64,000 nt of DNA from BRH-c25 sp035627615 (GTDB taxonomy: Bacteria > Bacillota > Clostridia > Lutisporales > Lutisporaceae), in NCBI GenBank assembly GCA_035627615.1, contig DASPLL010000056.1, positions 124,001-188,000 on the forward strand, given 5' to 3'. Position numbers and translations under genes: made by a program. Positions 28,364-36,248 of this stretch are shown piece by piece. Under the pieces are notes generated by a model. The model did no database searches, was not told the DNA's origin, and was given only the letters and a program-made list of their open reading frames with translations. The stretch's first letter is position 1; each line of letters opens with the position of its first letter.

Positions 28364-28438
28364 TTACTCCACTATATAATCCAGGCTTATCTGACCGTCC
28401 ACCCTGGACCTTATCAGTATGGTATCCATTACTCCTAC
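28364..28438 (-). pseudogene. C-terminal relic of a third cohesin-like-domain paralogue
   Basis: The minus strand encodes VGVMDTILIRSRVDGQISLD followed by YIVE and a stop. This matches the last ~24 residues of the two large downstream proteins (GVITTITFRSKVNS...NYAIE and NVIKFMAKTNLSS...SYVIE). The frame closes at a stop just upstream and a hairpin terminator follows. The rest of the ancestral gene is therefore missing. This records loss of a tandem paralogue or recombination between paralogues. Confidence 0.75.
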
Positions 28439-28447
28439 ACAAATTTA

Positions 28448-28482
28448 CCAAAAAACAACTCCACAAAGGAGTTGTTTTTTGG
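28448..28482. terminator. Bidirectional hairpin upstream of the surface-protein array
   Basis: CCAAAAAACAACTCC (28448-28462) and its exact complement (28468-28482) enclose a 5-nt loop. A- and T-runs flank the stem in both directions, so it can terminate either strand. It separates the surface array from the ndoA region. The gene-free stretch 28483-28660 is very AT-rich, with no clear promoter that I would defend. Confidence 0.65.
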
Positions 28483-28661
28483 ATTTCATACTACCATTTT
28501 ACATAAAAAATATAAATGTTTACATAATAATTATACAAAATGTAGTAAAAATTGCATAAATTGTTTTATTTTACGTTAATTTGCCAAACACATGGATATT
28601 ATGTCATATTAAATACCCTCTATTCAAATACAGAATATATCTGCCCAAAAAAAACAAAAAA

Positions 28662-28686
28662 GGCCGGGATGCAACGCGTCCCAGCC
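28662..28686 (-). terminator. Terminator after ndoA
   Basis: On the minus strand GGCTGGGA pairs with TCCCGGCC around a 9-nt loop and is followed by a long T-rich tract. It ends the ndoAI-ndoA transcript 13 bp after the stop. Confidence 0.85.
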
Positions 28687-28698
28687 AATATATATGTA

Positions 28699-29061
28699 TT
28701 ATGTACTACCTGTATATTCGATTAGCCCGAAGCTTATCTGTAGCGAAGTATCCACCTGCTTCATAAGCTCTTCGGACAAGTGGCCTATTTTCTCCTTCAG
28801 CCTTTTCTTGTCTATTGTCCTGATCTGTTCCAGCAGTATCACAGAGTCCTTTGTTATTCCATAGCTTTCAGCTGCCAGCTCAACATGGGTAGGCAGCTTT
28901 GCTTTATTTATCTGCGAGGTTATTGCAGCAACAATAACAGTGGGACTGTATTTGTTTCCTATATCATTCTGTATGACCAGCACAGGCCTTACTCCGCCTT
29001 GTTCCGATCCTATAACCGGGCTCAAATCGCCATAGAAAATGTCCCCTCTTTTTACAACCAC
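28699..29061 (-). CDS. ndoA: Endoribonuclease toxin EndoA (MazF family)
   Basis: I start this at a GTG at 29061, giving 120 residues with N-terminus MVVKRGDIFYGDLSPV. That aligns residue for residue with Bacillus NdoA (MIVKRGD); earlier in-frame starts would add a non-homologous extension. Family motifs are present: GSEQGGVRPVLVIQNDIGN, AAITSQINKAKLPTHVEL and DSVILLEQIRTIDKKRL. The enzyme cleaves single-stranded mRNA at a short motif and is held inactive by the antitoxin encoded one base upstream. GCGGAG lies 10 nt before the start. Confidence 0.93.
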   Translation of the reverse strand: MVVKRGDIFYGDLSPVIGSEQGGVRPVLVIQNDIGNKYSPTVIVAAITSQINKAKLPTHVELAAESYGITKDSVILLEQIRTIDKKRLKEKIGHLSEELMKQVDTSLQISFGLIEYTGST

Positions 29062-29062
29062 G

Positions 29063-29338
29063 TTATTCACACTCCGCAAGCCTTGTTTCATACCCCATCA
29101 TTGTTTCATTATCTGCTGTAAGACCTATCTCTGCTAGTGTAATGTTTATCTCAGACATCTCCAGATATCCGCTTTTCATTTTTTCAATTATACTGGTTCT
29201 CTTTATCTCACTTATATAAAAACGCATGGCGTTTCTGATGAATTCACTTCTATTGATGCATTCATGACAAACCATGTCATCTATTTCCTTTAAAAGTGTA
29301 TCCGGCATACAAACGGCAATTTTTTTCAAATCAGCCAC
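29063..29338 (-). CDS. ndoAI: Antitoxin EndoAI (ribbon-helix-helix)
   Basis: This 91-residue protein starts at GTG with AGGAGGTG upstream. The N-terminal ribbon-helix-helix is visible: KKIAVCMPDTLLKEIDDM, then CINRSEFIRNAMRFYISEIK. The C-terminal tail, which would occupy the toxin groove, ends ETRLAECE. It pairs with the adjacent MazF-type toxin as in Bacillus and clostridia, and it probably represses its own operon. Confidence 0.9.
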   Translation of the reverse strand: MADLKKIAVCMPDTLLKEIDDMVCHECINRSEFIRNAMRFYISEIKRTSIIEKMKSGYLEMSEINITLAEIGLTADNETMMGYETRLAECE

Positions 29339-29654
29339 ACTAGCACCTCCTAAGTTCTTTAAAACCCTAAAACAATTGCAGAAAGCATTATTATGTTTCT
29401 ACAATGCATATTAAGGTTACAGAAGTGCGAAAGGATATAGAAAATATTTATTCGCATTCTGTATTTCAATAATATGTATGAGCAGAGCATGTCAAATTAT
29501 GCAAAATGTTTCTATGCTTGTTATTGTTGCTTTATCTTTCACAATAAAAAAATGCACATTTGTACCATATACGATTATACTAACCGCATATACAATATTA
29601 TATACCAATTCTTACATTGTGCCTACGTGAAATATATGGCAACGGCCTGCATTT
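29339..29654. other. Intergenic stretch upstream of ndoAI
   Basis: These 316 AT-rich bp between ndoAI and alr have no gene. On the minus strand a TTGACA box (complement 29490-29495) has a weak AT-rich -10 region 15-17 bp downstream and could serve ndoAI. No convincing terminator for alr is visible, so read-through from alr is possible. Confidence 0.35.
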
Positions 29655-30830
29655 CTAATCCAAAAGATAATTTTGTACATCGACTATTTTTCCGCCTTTG
29701 ACATAAACCCTTGGAACTCTCTTGCTTATCATGCATACTATCTCATAGTTTATGGTGCCAAGCTTGTCGGCCAACTCATCAATATGGATGAAATTACCGT
29801 CCTGTTTTCCGAATAGCACTACTTCATCGCCCACTTTTACATCTTCAATGCCGGTAACATCAATCATACACTGGTCCATGCAGATCCTTCCGACTACAGG
29901 CACTTTTTTGCCTTTTACCAGTGCTTCCGCTTTTCCGGAAAGCATTCTTGTATAACCATCGGCGTAGCCTATAGGCAGTGAAGCGATTTTTGTCCTTTTA
30001 TCGGCAATGAATTTTCTTCCGTAGCTTACACTCTGTCCTGCCTCTATTTCCTTGACATGACTGATCCTGACCTTCAGGGACATTACCTGCCTGAGCTCCA
30101 GTCTATCCAGCAGCACTTCATCTGAAGGCTTCAAACCGTAAAGCATGATACCGGCTCTGACCATATTCAGGTGCATATCCGGCAGATCTATTATTGTTGC
30201 ACTGTTCCCGCAGTGCCGTACACTAATTTTGACTTTTTCCTTCTCTAATTCTCCGCATATCCAATTGAATTTTTCATACTGTCCCTCTGTATATTTCTTA
30301 TCTACAGCATCAGCTACAGCAAAATGCGTAAATATACCTTCTATGGCAATACTGGGAAGCCGGCTTATTTTCTTTATCAGCTGCACTGAGTCCATGTTTG
30401 GCTGCAGGCCTATTCTTCCCATTCCGGTATCAACCTTGATATGGAGCTTTGCAGTTTTTCCCTGCCTGGAAGCCTCCTTTGAAAGTGCCTCAGCCAGCTC
30501 CCAGGAATAAACAGCCTGCTCCAGTTCATTGCTTACTATTTCTTCTGCCCTTTCCTTATCAGTAAAGCCCAGGACCAGTATCGGCACCTTAAAGCCTGCC
30601 CGCCTGAGTTCGATACCCTCATCCAGCACGGCAATTGCAAATCTGTCTGCGCCATTGTCCAGAAGGGTTTGTGCTATTTTTTTTGCTCCATGTCCATATC
30701 CGTCGGCTTTGATTACTGCAGTTACAAGGGCATCCTTCACAGCAAGCCTTCTGACCTCCCTGATGTTGTGAGCAAGAGCATCCAGGTCCACCTCCGCCCA
30801 TGCGGCTCTGATTTTCTTCAGATCGTACAT
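29655..30830 (-). CDS. alr: Alanine racemase
   Basis: The 391-residue PLP enzyme interconverts L- and D-alanine for peptidoglycan. The PLP lysine is in VTAVIKADGYGHGA, and substrate-side motifs are HIKVDTGMGRIG, VRAGIMLYGLKPS and the C-terminal RICMDQCMIDVTG with the catalytic region. The length is typical. CAGGAGATGG precedes the ATG. It follows the GerS-like lipoprotein gene by 20 bp. In Clostridioides difficile a gerS-alr2 pair is known to have a germination role, so this copy may act in spores as well as growth. Confidence 0.96.
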   Translation of the reverse strand: MYDLKKIRAAWAEVDLDALAHNIREVRRLAVKDALVTAVIKADGYGHGAKKIAQTLLDNGADRFAIAVLDEGIELRRAGFKVPILVLGFTDKERAEEIVSNELEQAVYSWELAEALSKEASRQGKTAKLHIKVDTGMGRIGLQPNMDSVQLIKKISRLPSIAIEGIFTHFAVADAVDKKYTEGQYEKFNWICGELEKEKVKISVRHCGNSATIIDLPDMHLNMVRAGIMLYGLKPSDEVLLDRLELRQVMSLKVRISHVKEIEAGQSVSYGRKFIADKRTKIASLPIGYADGYTRMLSGKAEALVKGKKVPVVGRICMDQCMIDVTGIEDVKVGDEVVLFGKQDGNFIHIDELADKLGTINYEIVCMISKRVPRVYVKGGKIVDVQNYLLD

Positions 30831-30850
30831 TATATTCCATCTCCTGTAAA

Positions 30851-31477
30851 TTAATTTTGTATAATCTCGAAATCCCCATCCTTCAGGCCGGGATTGTAGA
30901 CGAAGTTATTGTAGTATACTTCTACGTATGTTCTGCCGTCATTCCCGTATATTTCCGCCTTTAACGGCACAATCGCCTCCGGATCCAGCCACAGCTTTTC
31001 AACACGCATATAATTGTTTGGCTCTGCAACTTCAAATTCCAGAACGATCAGCTCTTTGTCCCCCTCTTTTTCGCTGCTTATTTTTATGTCATCAGATTTG
31101 CCGATATGCTCCAGGAAGGAGCCTATAAAGGAATTGTACTCCACTGAGCCTGAAAAGTCCTCAGTTACAAGGTATTGGTTGATCTGGGGATGATATATGT
31201 ATGAGCTGCTTCCATTATATATTGTCACCTGCCCCTCAAGCTCCTTCGGAGCCAGAACCTCCACCCTGTATTTGTCGGGGCTTCTATAAAAGTGCTTCAG
31301 CTTGTATAGATTTGTACTCTTGTTATTTGTGACTTTCATTGTCACATCACAGGTGTAGTCATTAAGCTTTAGAAGCCTCCTGCTCACTTCCTCAAAGCTG
31401 TTTCCGGATTTTAAAGCTCCGCAGCCTGTGAATATCATACATACAATAGCCAGTAAACATATAATTCTGCGATACAC
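30851..31477 (-). CDS. GerS/YdcC-like LolA-fold lipoprotein
   Basis: The product is 208 residues, starting at GTG after GGAGGG. The lipobox is MIFTGCGALKSG, with the lipidated Cys near residue 19. The rest has the LolA/LppX-like pattern: RRLLKLNDYTCDVTMKV, RSPDKYRVEVLAPKELEGQ, GSSSYIYHPQINQYLV and WLDPEAIVPLKAEIY. In Bacillus (ydcC) and C. difficile (gerS) this family sits just before alr; GerS is needed for cortex hydrolysis by SleC. Context and fold support the same call here. The exact germination role is inferred. Confidence 0.8.
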   Translation of the reverse strand: MYRRIICLLAIVCMIFTGCGALKSGNSFEEVSRRLLKLNDYTCDVTMKVTNNKSTNLYKLKHFYRSPDKYRVEVLAPKELEGQVTIYNGSSSYIYHPQINQYLVTEDFSGSVEYNSFIGSFLEHIGKSDDIKISSEKEGDKELIVLEFEVAEPNNYMRVEKLWLDPEAIVPLKAEIYGNDGRTYVEVYYNNFVYNPGLKDGDFEIIQN

Positions 31478-31516
31478 AATGCACCCTCCTGCGGACGGCC
31501 ATTTACCGCCCTTTAT

Positions 31517-33055
31517 CTAACTATATGTTTTTATTGTATGTGAAATATTCTCTATTATGTCACCTGCCGTAAGTCCATATTCTCCTATTTTCCCCGCTGC
31601 ACGGTCTCCTGCAGCTCCATGTATAAATACCCCGCACAATGCGGCATCGGATAACTTCATTTTTTGCGCGGCAAAACCAGCGATCATGCCTGCAAGGACG
31701 TCCCCCGAACCGGCAGTAGCCATTCCGGGATTGCCGGTCGGGTTAATAAAGCCGGTGCCATCAGGCAGCGCTATTATTGTCCGGTAGCCCTTCAGCACTA
31801 CGACTACATCATACTCTCTTGAAAACCGCTCTGCAAACCCCAGTCTGTCCTTCTGGATATCTGAGCTGCTGCAGCCGCAAAGCCTTGCCATTTCACCCGG
31901 ATGAGGAGTTATAACTATTTCGCCTCTGCGTTTTTTCAGGATACCTGGATCCTTCGAAATTGCATTCAGCCCGTCAGCATCTATAACAACTGGTATAGAA
32001 CAGTTCTTAATAACCTCAGCCATTACCGTCCTTATGTTTTCACTGTCTGTCAGTCCCGGCCCTATGAGCAGGGCGCTGCTCTTTTCCGCAGCCTCCAGAA
32101 GCTGCGGTATGCACTCCTCCGTAAGGATGCCCGAGCCTCCGTCCTCCAGACTCATTGTCATTATCTCCAAAGCCGCTGCACACATAAGCTTTTGCAGGCT
32201 GCCGGGCAGCGCAAGCCGAACGATTCCCGCTCCACTCCTTAACGCAGCCCTTGAGGACATTATACCCGAGCCTTCCATTCCCCTGGAGCAAGCTGCCGCA
32301 AGTACGCTGCCGAAGCTTCCCTTATGGGTGCTGCGGTGTCTTTTGGGCAGCATACCCCTTATCATATCCTCTTCCAACAGGTTTAAATGCAGCTTCATGG
32401 CGTCAATAGCCGCCTTCGGCATTGAAATATCCTTCACCCTAAGGTCTCCGCATGCTTCCGGACCGTCATTCATCAGCAGTCCGGCTTTAGGCAGCTGAAA
32501 GGTGACAGTATAATCTGCCATTACACAGGTCTCACCGGAAAAACCGGTATCGGCATCCAGGCCGGAGGGTATGTCCACAGATACTACACAGGCTTTGCTT
32601 CCATTTATCCTATCAATAGTTTCCCTGTATAAACCTTTCAGCCTGCCTGTGAAGCCCGTTCCCAGCAAAGCATCAACTATAAGGGGGCTGTCCTTGATAA
32701 AGCCTTCCGGAAGGCTTGCAGAATCCCCTTCAATAGAGCAAACCGGAATGCCTGTATTCCTGGCTATCTGAAGGTTGATGAGCGCATCTCCCCTTATCTT
32801 CCCTGCTTCTCCGCAAATACTGATATTGACCTTCCAGCCCTTATTATATAAATGCCTTGCAATCACAAAGCCATCCCCGCCGTTATTTCCGGTTCCGCAT
32901 ACCACCTGTACCTGTTTTTCCGGTATATTAAGCCTTTCAAGCTCCTGCACCACAGCCAGCCCTGCATTTTCCATAAGCACCACGCCGGGTATCCCGTATT
33001 CATTAATGGATATTTCGTCTAGCCTCTTCATCTGGTTGGAAAAGCAAATCTTCAA
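31517..33055 (-). CDS. nnr: Bifunctional NAD(P)H-hydrate epimerase / ADP-dependent dehydratase
   Basis: The 512-residue fusion repairs hydrated NAD(P)H. The N-terminal YjeF_N epimerase (about 1-215) shows GIPGVVLMENAG, CGTGNNGGDGFVIARHLY and VSVDIPSGLDADTG. The C-terminal ribokinase-like dehydratase (about 225-505) shows KGSFGSVLAAACSRGMEGSG, LLIGPGL, VITPHPGEMARL and NPGMATAGSGDVLAGMIAGF. The start is a TTG with AGGGAGG nine bases upstream, and it overlaps the end of acpS by 53 bp, indicating translational coupling. The acpS-nnr-lipoprotein-alr order is conserved in Firmicutes. Confidence 0.95.
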   Translation of the reverse strand: MKICFSNQMKRLDEISINEYGIPGVVLMENAGLAVVQELERLNIPEKQVQVVCGTGNNGGDGFVIARHLYNKGWKVNISICGEAGKIRGDALINLQIARNTGIPVCSIEGDSASLPEGFIKDSPLIVDALLGTGFTGRLKGLYRETIDRINGSKACVVSVDIPSGLDADTGFSGETCVMADYTVTFQLPKAGLLMNDGPEACGDLRVKDISMPKAAIDAMKLHLNLLEEDMIRGMLPKRHRSTHKGSFGSVLAAACSRGMEGSGIMSSRAALRSGAGIVRLALPGSLQKLMCAAALEIMTMSLEDGGSGILTEECIPQLLEAAEKSSALLIGPGLTDSENIRTVMAEVIKNCSIPVVIDADGLNAISKDPGILKKRRGEIVITPHPGEMARLCGCSSSDIQKDRLGFAERFSREYDVVVVLKGYRTIIALPDGTGFINPTGNPGMATAGSGDVLAGMIAGFAAQKMKLSDAALCGVFIHGAAGDRAAGKIGEYGLTAGDIIENISHTIKTYS

Positions 33056-33449
33056 TTGCTATGCCCTCCCTTTCCGTCGAAACCTCCGCCACTGCCGTTG
33101 CAGTAGCGAAGTCTTTTGAGTGGGATATGGTAACATGAATCATACCTATTCCATTGTCTTCCATAAACTGTCTGACATTCCCGCCAAACCTGACTATTGG
33201 CTTTCCCACCGGACCCCTCAATATCTCAATATCTTTCCACCTGAAGCCTCTCAGTCCTGTCCCCAGAGCCTTCAGCACAGCTTCCTTTGCAGAAAATCCA
33301 CCTGCGATATGCTGGGCTTTCATCTCCTTTTTTCTGTAATATTCCATCTCTTGTTCAGTAAACAGTCTTTCAATGAACTTCGGACTTCTGGCTATTGCCT
33401 TCTTGATTCTTTTTATTTCAATAATATCAGTTCCTATACCGAATATCAT
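33003..33449 (-). CDS. acpS: Holo-acyl-carrier-protein synthase
   Basis: This 148-residue enzyme transfers 4'-phosphopantetheine from CoA to apo-ACP. Motifs are FGIGTDIIEIKRIKKAI at the N-terminus (Mg-binding Asp), GGFSAKEAVLKALGTGL (catalytic Glu/Lys) and HVTISHSKDFATATAV. It is about 25 residues longer than usual, with an extra tail ending EEARRNIH that overlaps the nnr start. It is the first conserved gene of the block; a hypothetical coiled-coil gene lies upstream. Confidence 0.94.
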   Translation of the reverse strand: MIFGIGTDIIEIKRIKKAIARSPKFIERLFTEQEMEYYRKKEMKAQHIAGGFSAKEAVLKALGTGLRGFRWKDIEILRGPVGKPIVRFGGNVRQFMEDNGIGMIHVTISHSKDFATATAVAEVSTEREGIAIEDLLFQPDEEARRNIH

Positions 33450-33486
33450 TCAATCTCCCCCCTGTTCTGTTCTATCCTGTCCTGTC

Positions 33487-34083
33487 TTAAGGTAAAAAAC
33501 TTTCATCGAGGCTTTCCATTTCATCTGCCCCCAGCATTCCGTGAACAAAGGAATACAGCTTGTTCACCCGATCCTCCATATCAACCTTTTTCTGTATCAA
33601 CGCAGCCAGCTTCTGCCTTATTTCGTTCACCTGCTCCTGGCACTTCTCAGACTCTGATTTATGCTCCTTTATAAGCTCATAGGACCTTTTGATGGTTTCC
33701 TTCAGAAGCTGTGTATTCATTTCATTTATAAGGCCCGGGAGTATCTCCAGCTCTTCTATGAGCTTAGGTATCTTTTTGTTGATTTCAAGAAGCTCCTTCT
33801 CGGCCTCTTCCATTTTGGAAAGGGCTGTCTCATCATTGTTTTCGTTTATATCCTTTGAAAGATACAATATCTTATTCATTACCGTTTTTTTTCTTTTTTC
33901 AAAACCGCTAAGCTCGGAATCAAATTCCTTTTCCCTTGCAATAAGTTCCTCAAGCTTTGCAATTATTTTTTGCATGCTTCTGGATTTATAGCTGGAAAAA
34001 AGCTGTATCCATTCCGGCACATAAATGAGTATAGGAATTTTGTTTTTCTTTACAATATTGTCTTTAAAATCAATATTCTTCAT
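33487..34083 (-). CDS. Predicted coiled-coil protein, unknown
   Basis: The start is the ATG at 34083 after GGAGAGGGCGTCAG, giving 198 residues. An upstream in-frame start would add an implausible hydrophobic leader. Most of the protein (about residues 35-185) is strongly helical and charged with heptad-like spacing (KIIAKLEELIAREKEFDSEL, KKIPKLIEELEILPGLINEM). There is no signal or membrane segment. It lies 37 bp upstream of acpS and is probably co-transcribed. I recognise no family. Confidence 0.65.
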   Translation of the reverse strand: MKNIDFKDNIVKKNKIPILIYVPEWIQLFSSYKSRSMQKIIAKLEELIAREKEFDSELSGFEKRKKTVMNKILYLSKDINENNDETALSKMEEAEKELLEINKKIPKLIEELEILPGLINEMNTQLLKETIKRSYELIKEHKSESEKCQEQVNEIRQKLAALIQKKVDMEDRVNKLYSFVHGMLGADEMESLDESFLP

Positions 34084-34195
34084 CTGACGCCCTCTCCGTT
34101 CATTACAGTCATATATTACCAGTAGTAATATCGGACTAACCATCATACTAATTTTACTACAAAAATTGATATAATAAAACTTTTTTCATAAATAA

Positions 34196-34222
34196 GGGAG
34201 TGCCGTTATCTCCGGCACTCCC
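34196..34222 (-). terminator. Terminator after the CoA-disulfide reductase gene
   Basis: GGGAGTGCCG and CCGGCACTCCC form a stem of about ten pairs with a small loop, starting just beyond the gene's stop. The following minus-strand sequence is T/A rich. Confidence 0.8.
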
Positions 34223-34227
34223 AATCA

Positions 34228-35904
34228 TCATTTATTTTTCATATCGTCCTCTGCTGCCTTATAGGTCTTGTAACCTCCACTGAGGTTCCTTATATTTTCA
34301 AAGCCGTTCTGCATCAGCATCCTGACTCCTATATAAGAACGCAGACCCACCTGGCAGTTGACTATTACCACTTTATCCTTAGGTATCTCGTCAAGCCTGC
34401 TCCTTATCTGTCCTAATGGAATATTTACGGCATTTGGTATATGACCCTGCTCATATTCTGCCGGCTCCCTGGCGTCCAACAGGAAGGTCTTGCTCATGTC
34501 CGCATTCATTGCCTCATTCCAGTATACCACATTTACATCTCCGTTCAGTACATTGCTTCCAACATATCCGGCCATATTTACAGGGTCCTTGGCAGAAGAG
34601 AAAGGCGGTGCATAGGCCAGCTCGAATTCCTGCAGATCATGTACTGTCATCCTGTGCCTTACAGCTATTGCAATATAGTCTATCCTCTTATCCACCCCGT
34701 CAAAGCCGACTATCTGCGCACCCAGTACCCTGCCTTCAGGAGTATATACCAGCTTAATTGCCATTGCACTTCCCCCGGGATAATAGCCTGCATGGGAAGC
34801 CGAGTGAGTGATCGTAGTAATATAATCCTTACCCGGCTCCTTGCCAAGCTTCTTAAGAGTCTTCTCATTGACTCCCGTTGATGCTGCAGCAATATCAAAC
34901 ACCTTTGCGATTGCCGTTCCCTGCGTTCCCTTGTAGGTTTCCCTTCGTCCGGCAATATTGTCGGCAACTATACGGCCCTGTTTGTTTGCAGGTCCGGCAA
35001 GAGGTATCAGTGCAGGATTGCCGCTTACATAGTCTATTACTTCTATGGCATCCCCTAATGCATATATATCCGGGTCAGAGGTCTCCAGATATTCATTTAC
35101 CTTTATTCCACCGGTGATCCCTATTTCAAGACCTGCTTCCTTTGCCAGCATATTGTTGGGCTTCACGCCTATAGAAAGTATTACCATATCAGCAGGTATT
35201 CTTTTGCCGCTTTGAAGCACCACTACCGTCTTCTCCCCCTCCGGTTCAAAGGCTTTAACCCCATCCTTCAGATGAAGTCCACAGCCCTTGCTCCTTATAT
35301 GGTTGTGGACAATTGCAGCCATTTCGTAATCTAAAGGCGCCATAACCTGGTCAAGAGCCTCTACAATATCCACCTTCAAACCAGCAGCATGAAGGTTCTC
35401 CGCCATCTCCAGCCCAATGAAGCCTCCACCCACAGCCACTGCGCTCTGCGGTTTCCTGGCGTCAAGGAATCCCTTTATCGAATCGGTATCGGGAATATCC
35501 CTCAATGTATATATGTTAGGGCTGTCTATTCCTGGAATCGGCGGCCTAACCGGAGCAGCACCCGGCGAAAGCACAAGGGTATCGTAGCTTTCCTCATAAG
35601 TCCTCCCATCCCTCAGATCCTTTACTTCAACCACCTTTTTCTGCCTGTCGATTTTAATTACCTCGGATAAATCCCTCACATCTATGTTGAACCGCGACTT
35701 CATAGCCTTTGCAGTCTGCACAAGGAGGTTTTTCCTTTCCTGTATCGCACCTCCTATATAATAGGGGAGACCACAATTTGCAAAGGAAATATACTCGCCC
35801 TTTTCAAACATTATTATCTCTGCCTTCTCATCCACTCTCCTGAGCCTTGCAGCCGCGGATGCCCCACCTGCAACCCCTCCAACAATAAGCACCTTCTTAC
35901 CCAT
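34228..35904 (-). CDS. CoA-disulfide reductase-type flavoprotein fused to rhodanese
   Basis: The product is 558 residues. The N-terminal FAD-binding GGVAGGASAAARLRR is followed by the active-site Cys in ISFANCGLPYYIGG and an NAD-binding AVGGGFIGLEMAENL. A dimerisation domain runs to about 445. The C-terminal rhodanese domain (about 460-555) carries the Cys in VIVNCQVGLRSY and DAREPAEYEQGHIPNAVNIP. Such fusions reduce CoA disulfide, persulfide or polysulfide with NAD(P)H, handling reactive sulfur. AGGAGGTAAGGAT precedes the ATG. It is divergent from ccdA, with a near-consensus promoter and a CsoR/CstR-like operator upstream. Confidence 0.92.
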   Translation of the reverse strand: MGKKVLIVGGVAGGASAAARLRRVDEKAEIIMFEKGEYISFANCGLPYYIGGAIQERKNLLVQTAKAMKSRFNIDVRDLSEVIKIDRQKKVVEVKDLRDGRTYEESYDTLVLSPGAAPVRPPIPGIDSPNIYTLRDIPDTDSIKGFLDARKPQSAVAVGGGFIGLEMAENLHAAGLKVDIVEALDQVMAPLDYEMAAIVHNHIRSKGCGLHLKDGVKAFEPEGEKTVVVLQSGKRIPADMVILSIGVKPNNMLAKEAGLEIGITGGIKVNEYLETSDPDIYALGDAIEVIDYVSGNPALIPLAGPANKQGRIVADNIAGRRETYKGTQGTAIAKVFDIAAASTGVNEKTLKKLGKEPGKDYITTITHSASHAGYYPGGSAMAIKLVYTPEGRVLGAQIVGFDGVDKRIDYIAIAVRHRMTVHDLQEFELAYAPPFSSAKDPVNMAGYVGSNVLNGDVNVVYWNEAMNADMSKTFLLDAREPAEYEQGHIPNAVNIPLGQIRSRLDEIPKDKVVIVNCQVGLRSYIGVRMLMQNGFENIRNLSGGYKTYKAAEDDMKNK

Positions 35905-35934
35905 ATCCTTACCTCCTTATTTATTCTAAAATCA

Positions 35935-35992
35935 CATAACCTAACAACCTCGCAGCCCCGTAGCCCCGTAGCCCCGAAACCTCGCAGCCTAT
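35935..35992. repeat. Degenerate CG-rich intergenic repeat tract (copy 1)
   Basis: The tract contains CCTCGCAGCC twice, flanking two and a half copies of TAGCCCCG. It is compositionally unlike its AT-rich surroundings. It resembles in words the tracts at 36136-36232 and 47745-47810 (CGAAACC, GGTTTCG, TACGGGG). It lies in the 5' leader of the flavoprotein gene. Confidence 0.45.
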
Positions 35993-35996
35993 TTCA

Positions 35997-36011
35997 TACC
36001 ACCAGGGGGTA
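35997..36011 (-). promoter_or_regulatory. CsoR/CstR-like operator for the CoA-disulfide reductase gene
   Basis: TACCACCAGGGGGTA is a near-perfect inverted repeat (TACC-CC / GGGGGTA, one mismatch) of the type bound by CsoR-family repressors, including persulfide-sensing CstR. It spans roughly +1 to +15 of the promoter at 36019-36047. No csoR/cstR gene is in the window. Confidence 0.55.
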
Positions 36012-36018
36012 TACTTTG

Positions 36019-36047
36019 ATTATATTTTTATATCTACCAACTGTCAA
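36019..36047 (-). promoter_or_regulatory. Sigma-A promoter for the CoA-disulfide reductase gene
   Basis: On the minus strand TTGACA (complement 36042-36047), 17 bp, then TATAAT (complement 36019-36024): a full consensus match. The predicted start near 36012 abuts the palindromic operator. Confidence 0.8.
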
Positions 36048-36073
36048 TAATTCAAATAATTTATTTTTCCCTC

Positions 36074-36103
36074 TTCATAAAATCTCCATATTCATGATAT
36101 AAT
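36074..36103 (+). promoter_or_regulatory. Sigma-A promoter for ccdA-resA
   Basis: TTCATA (36074-36079), 18 bp, then TATAAT (36098-36103), with a second overlapping TATAAT at 36103-36108. The operator at 36116-36130 follows at about +5 to +20. Confidence 0.55.
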
Positions 36104-36115
36104 ATAATAAATGCA

Positions 36116-36130
36116 TACCCATGGGGGGTA
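36116..36130 (+). promoter_or_regulatory. Second CsoR/CstR-like operator
   Basis: TACCCATGGGGGGTA has the same TACCC / GGGGGTA architecture as the site at 35997-36011, mirrored with respect to the divergent promoter. The pairing suggests joint control of the flavoprotein and the ccdA-resA transcript by one regulator. Confidence 0.5.
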
Positions 36131-36135
36131 CGATA

Positions 36136-36232
36136 TCAGTCACTGGTCTTTAGTTGCTAGTCGCTAGATTTGGGCGCAGGCTTCGAAGATTGGACACCTC
36201 GAAACGCGTAACCCGAAACCCGTAAATACTTA
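36136..36232. repeat. Degenerate CG-rich intergenic repeat tract (copy 2)
   Basis: The tract has short repeated words (TAGTTGCTAGTCGCTAG; CGAAACGCGTAACCCGAAAC) between the operator and ccdA. It shares wording with the tracts at 35935-35992 and 47745-47810. With those sites it accounts for the gene-free stretch 35905-36248. Confidence 0.4.
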
Positions 36233-36248
36233 TAGGCAGGTGAAATTA

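Noticed and set aside
30619..30879. 86-codon minus-strand ORF rich in Cys and Gly overlapping the alr start
   Set aside because: It is an out-of-frame shadow of alr with no ribosome site, and alr itself is unambiguous.
33003..33055. Overlap of acpS and nnr as a sequencing error
   Set aside because: The nnr TTG start has a good ribosome site and its N-terminus matches the family from the first residues, so the overlap is genuine coupling.
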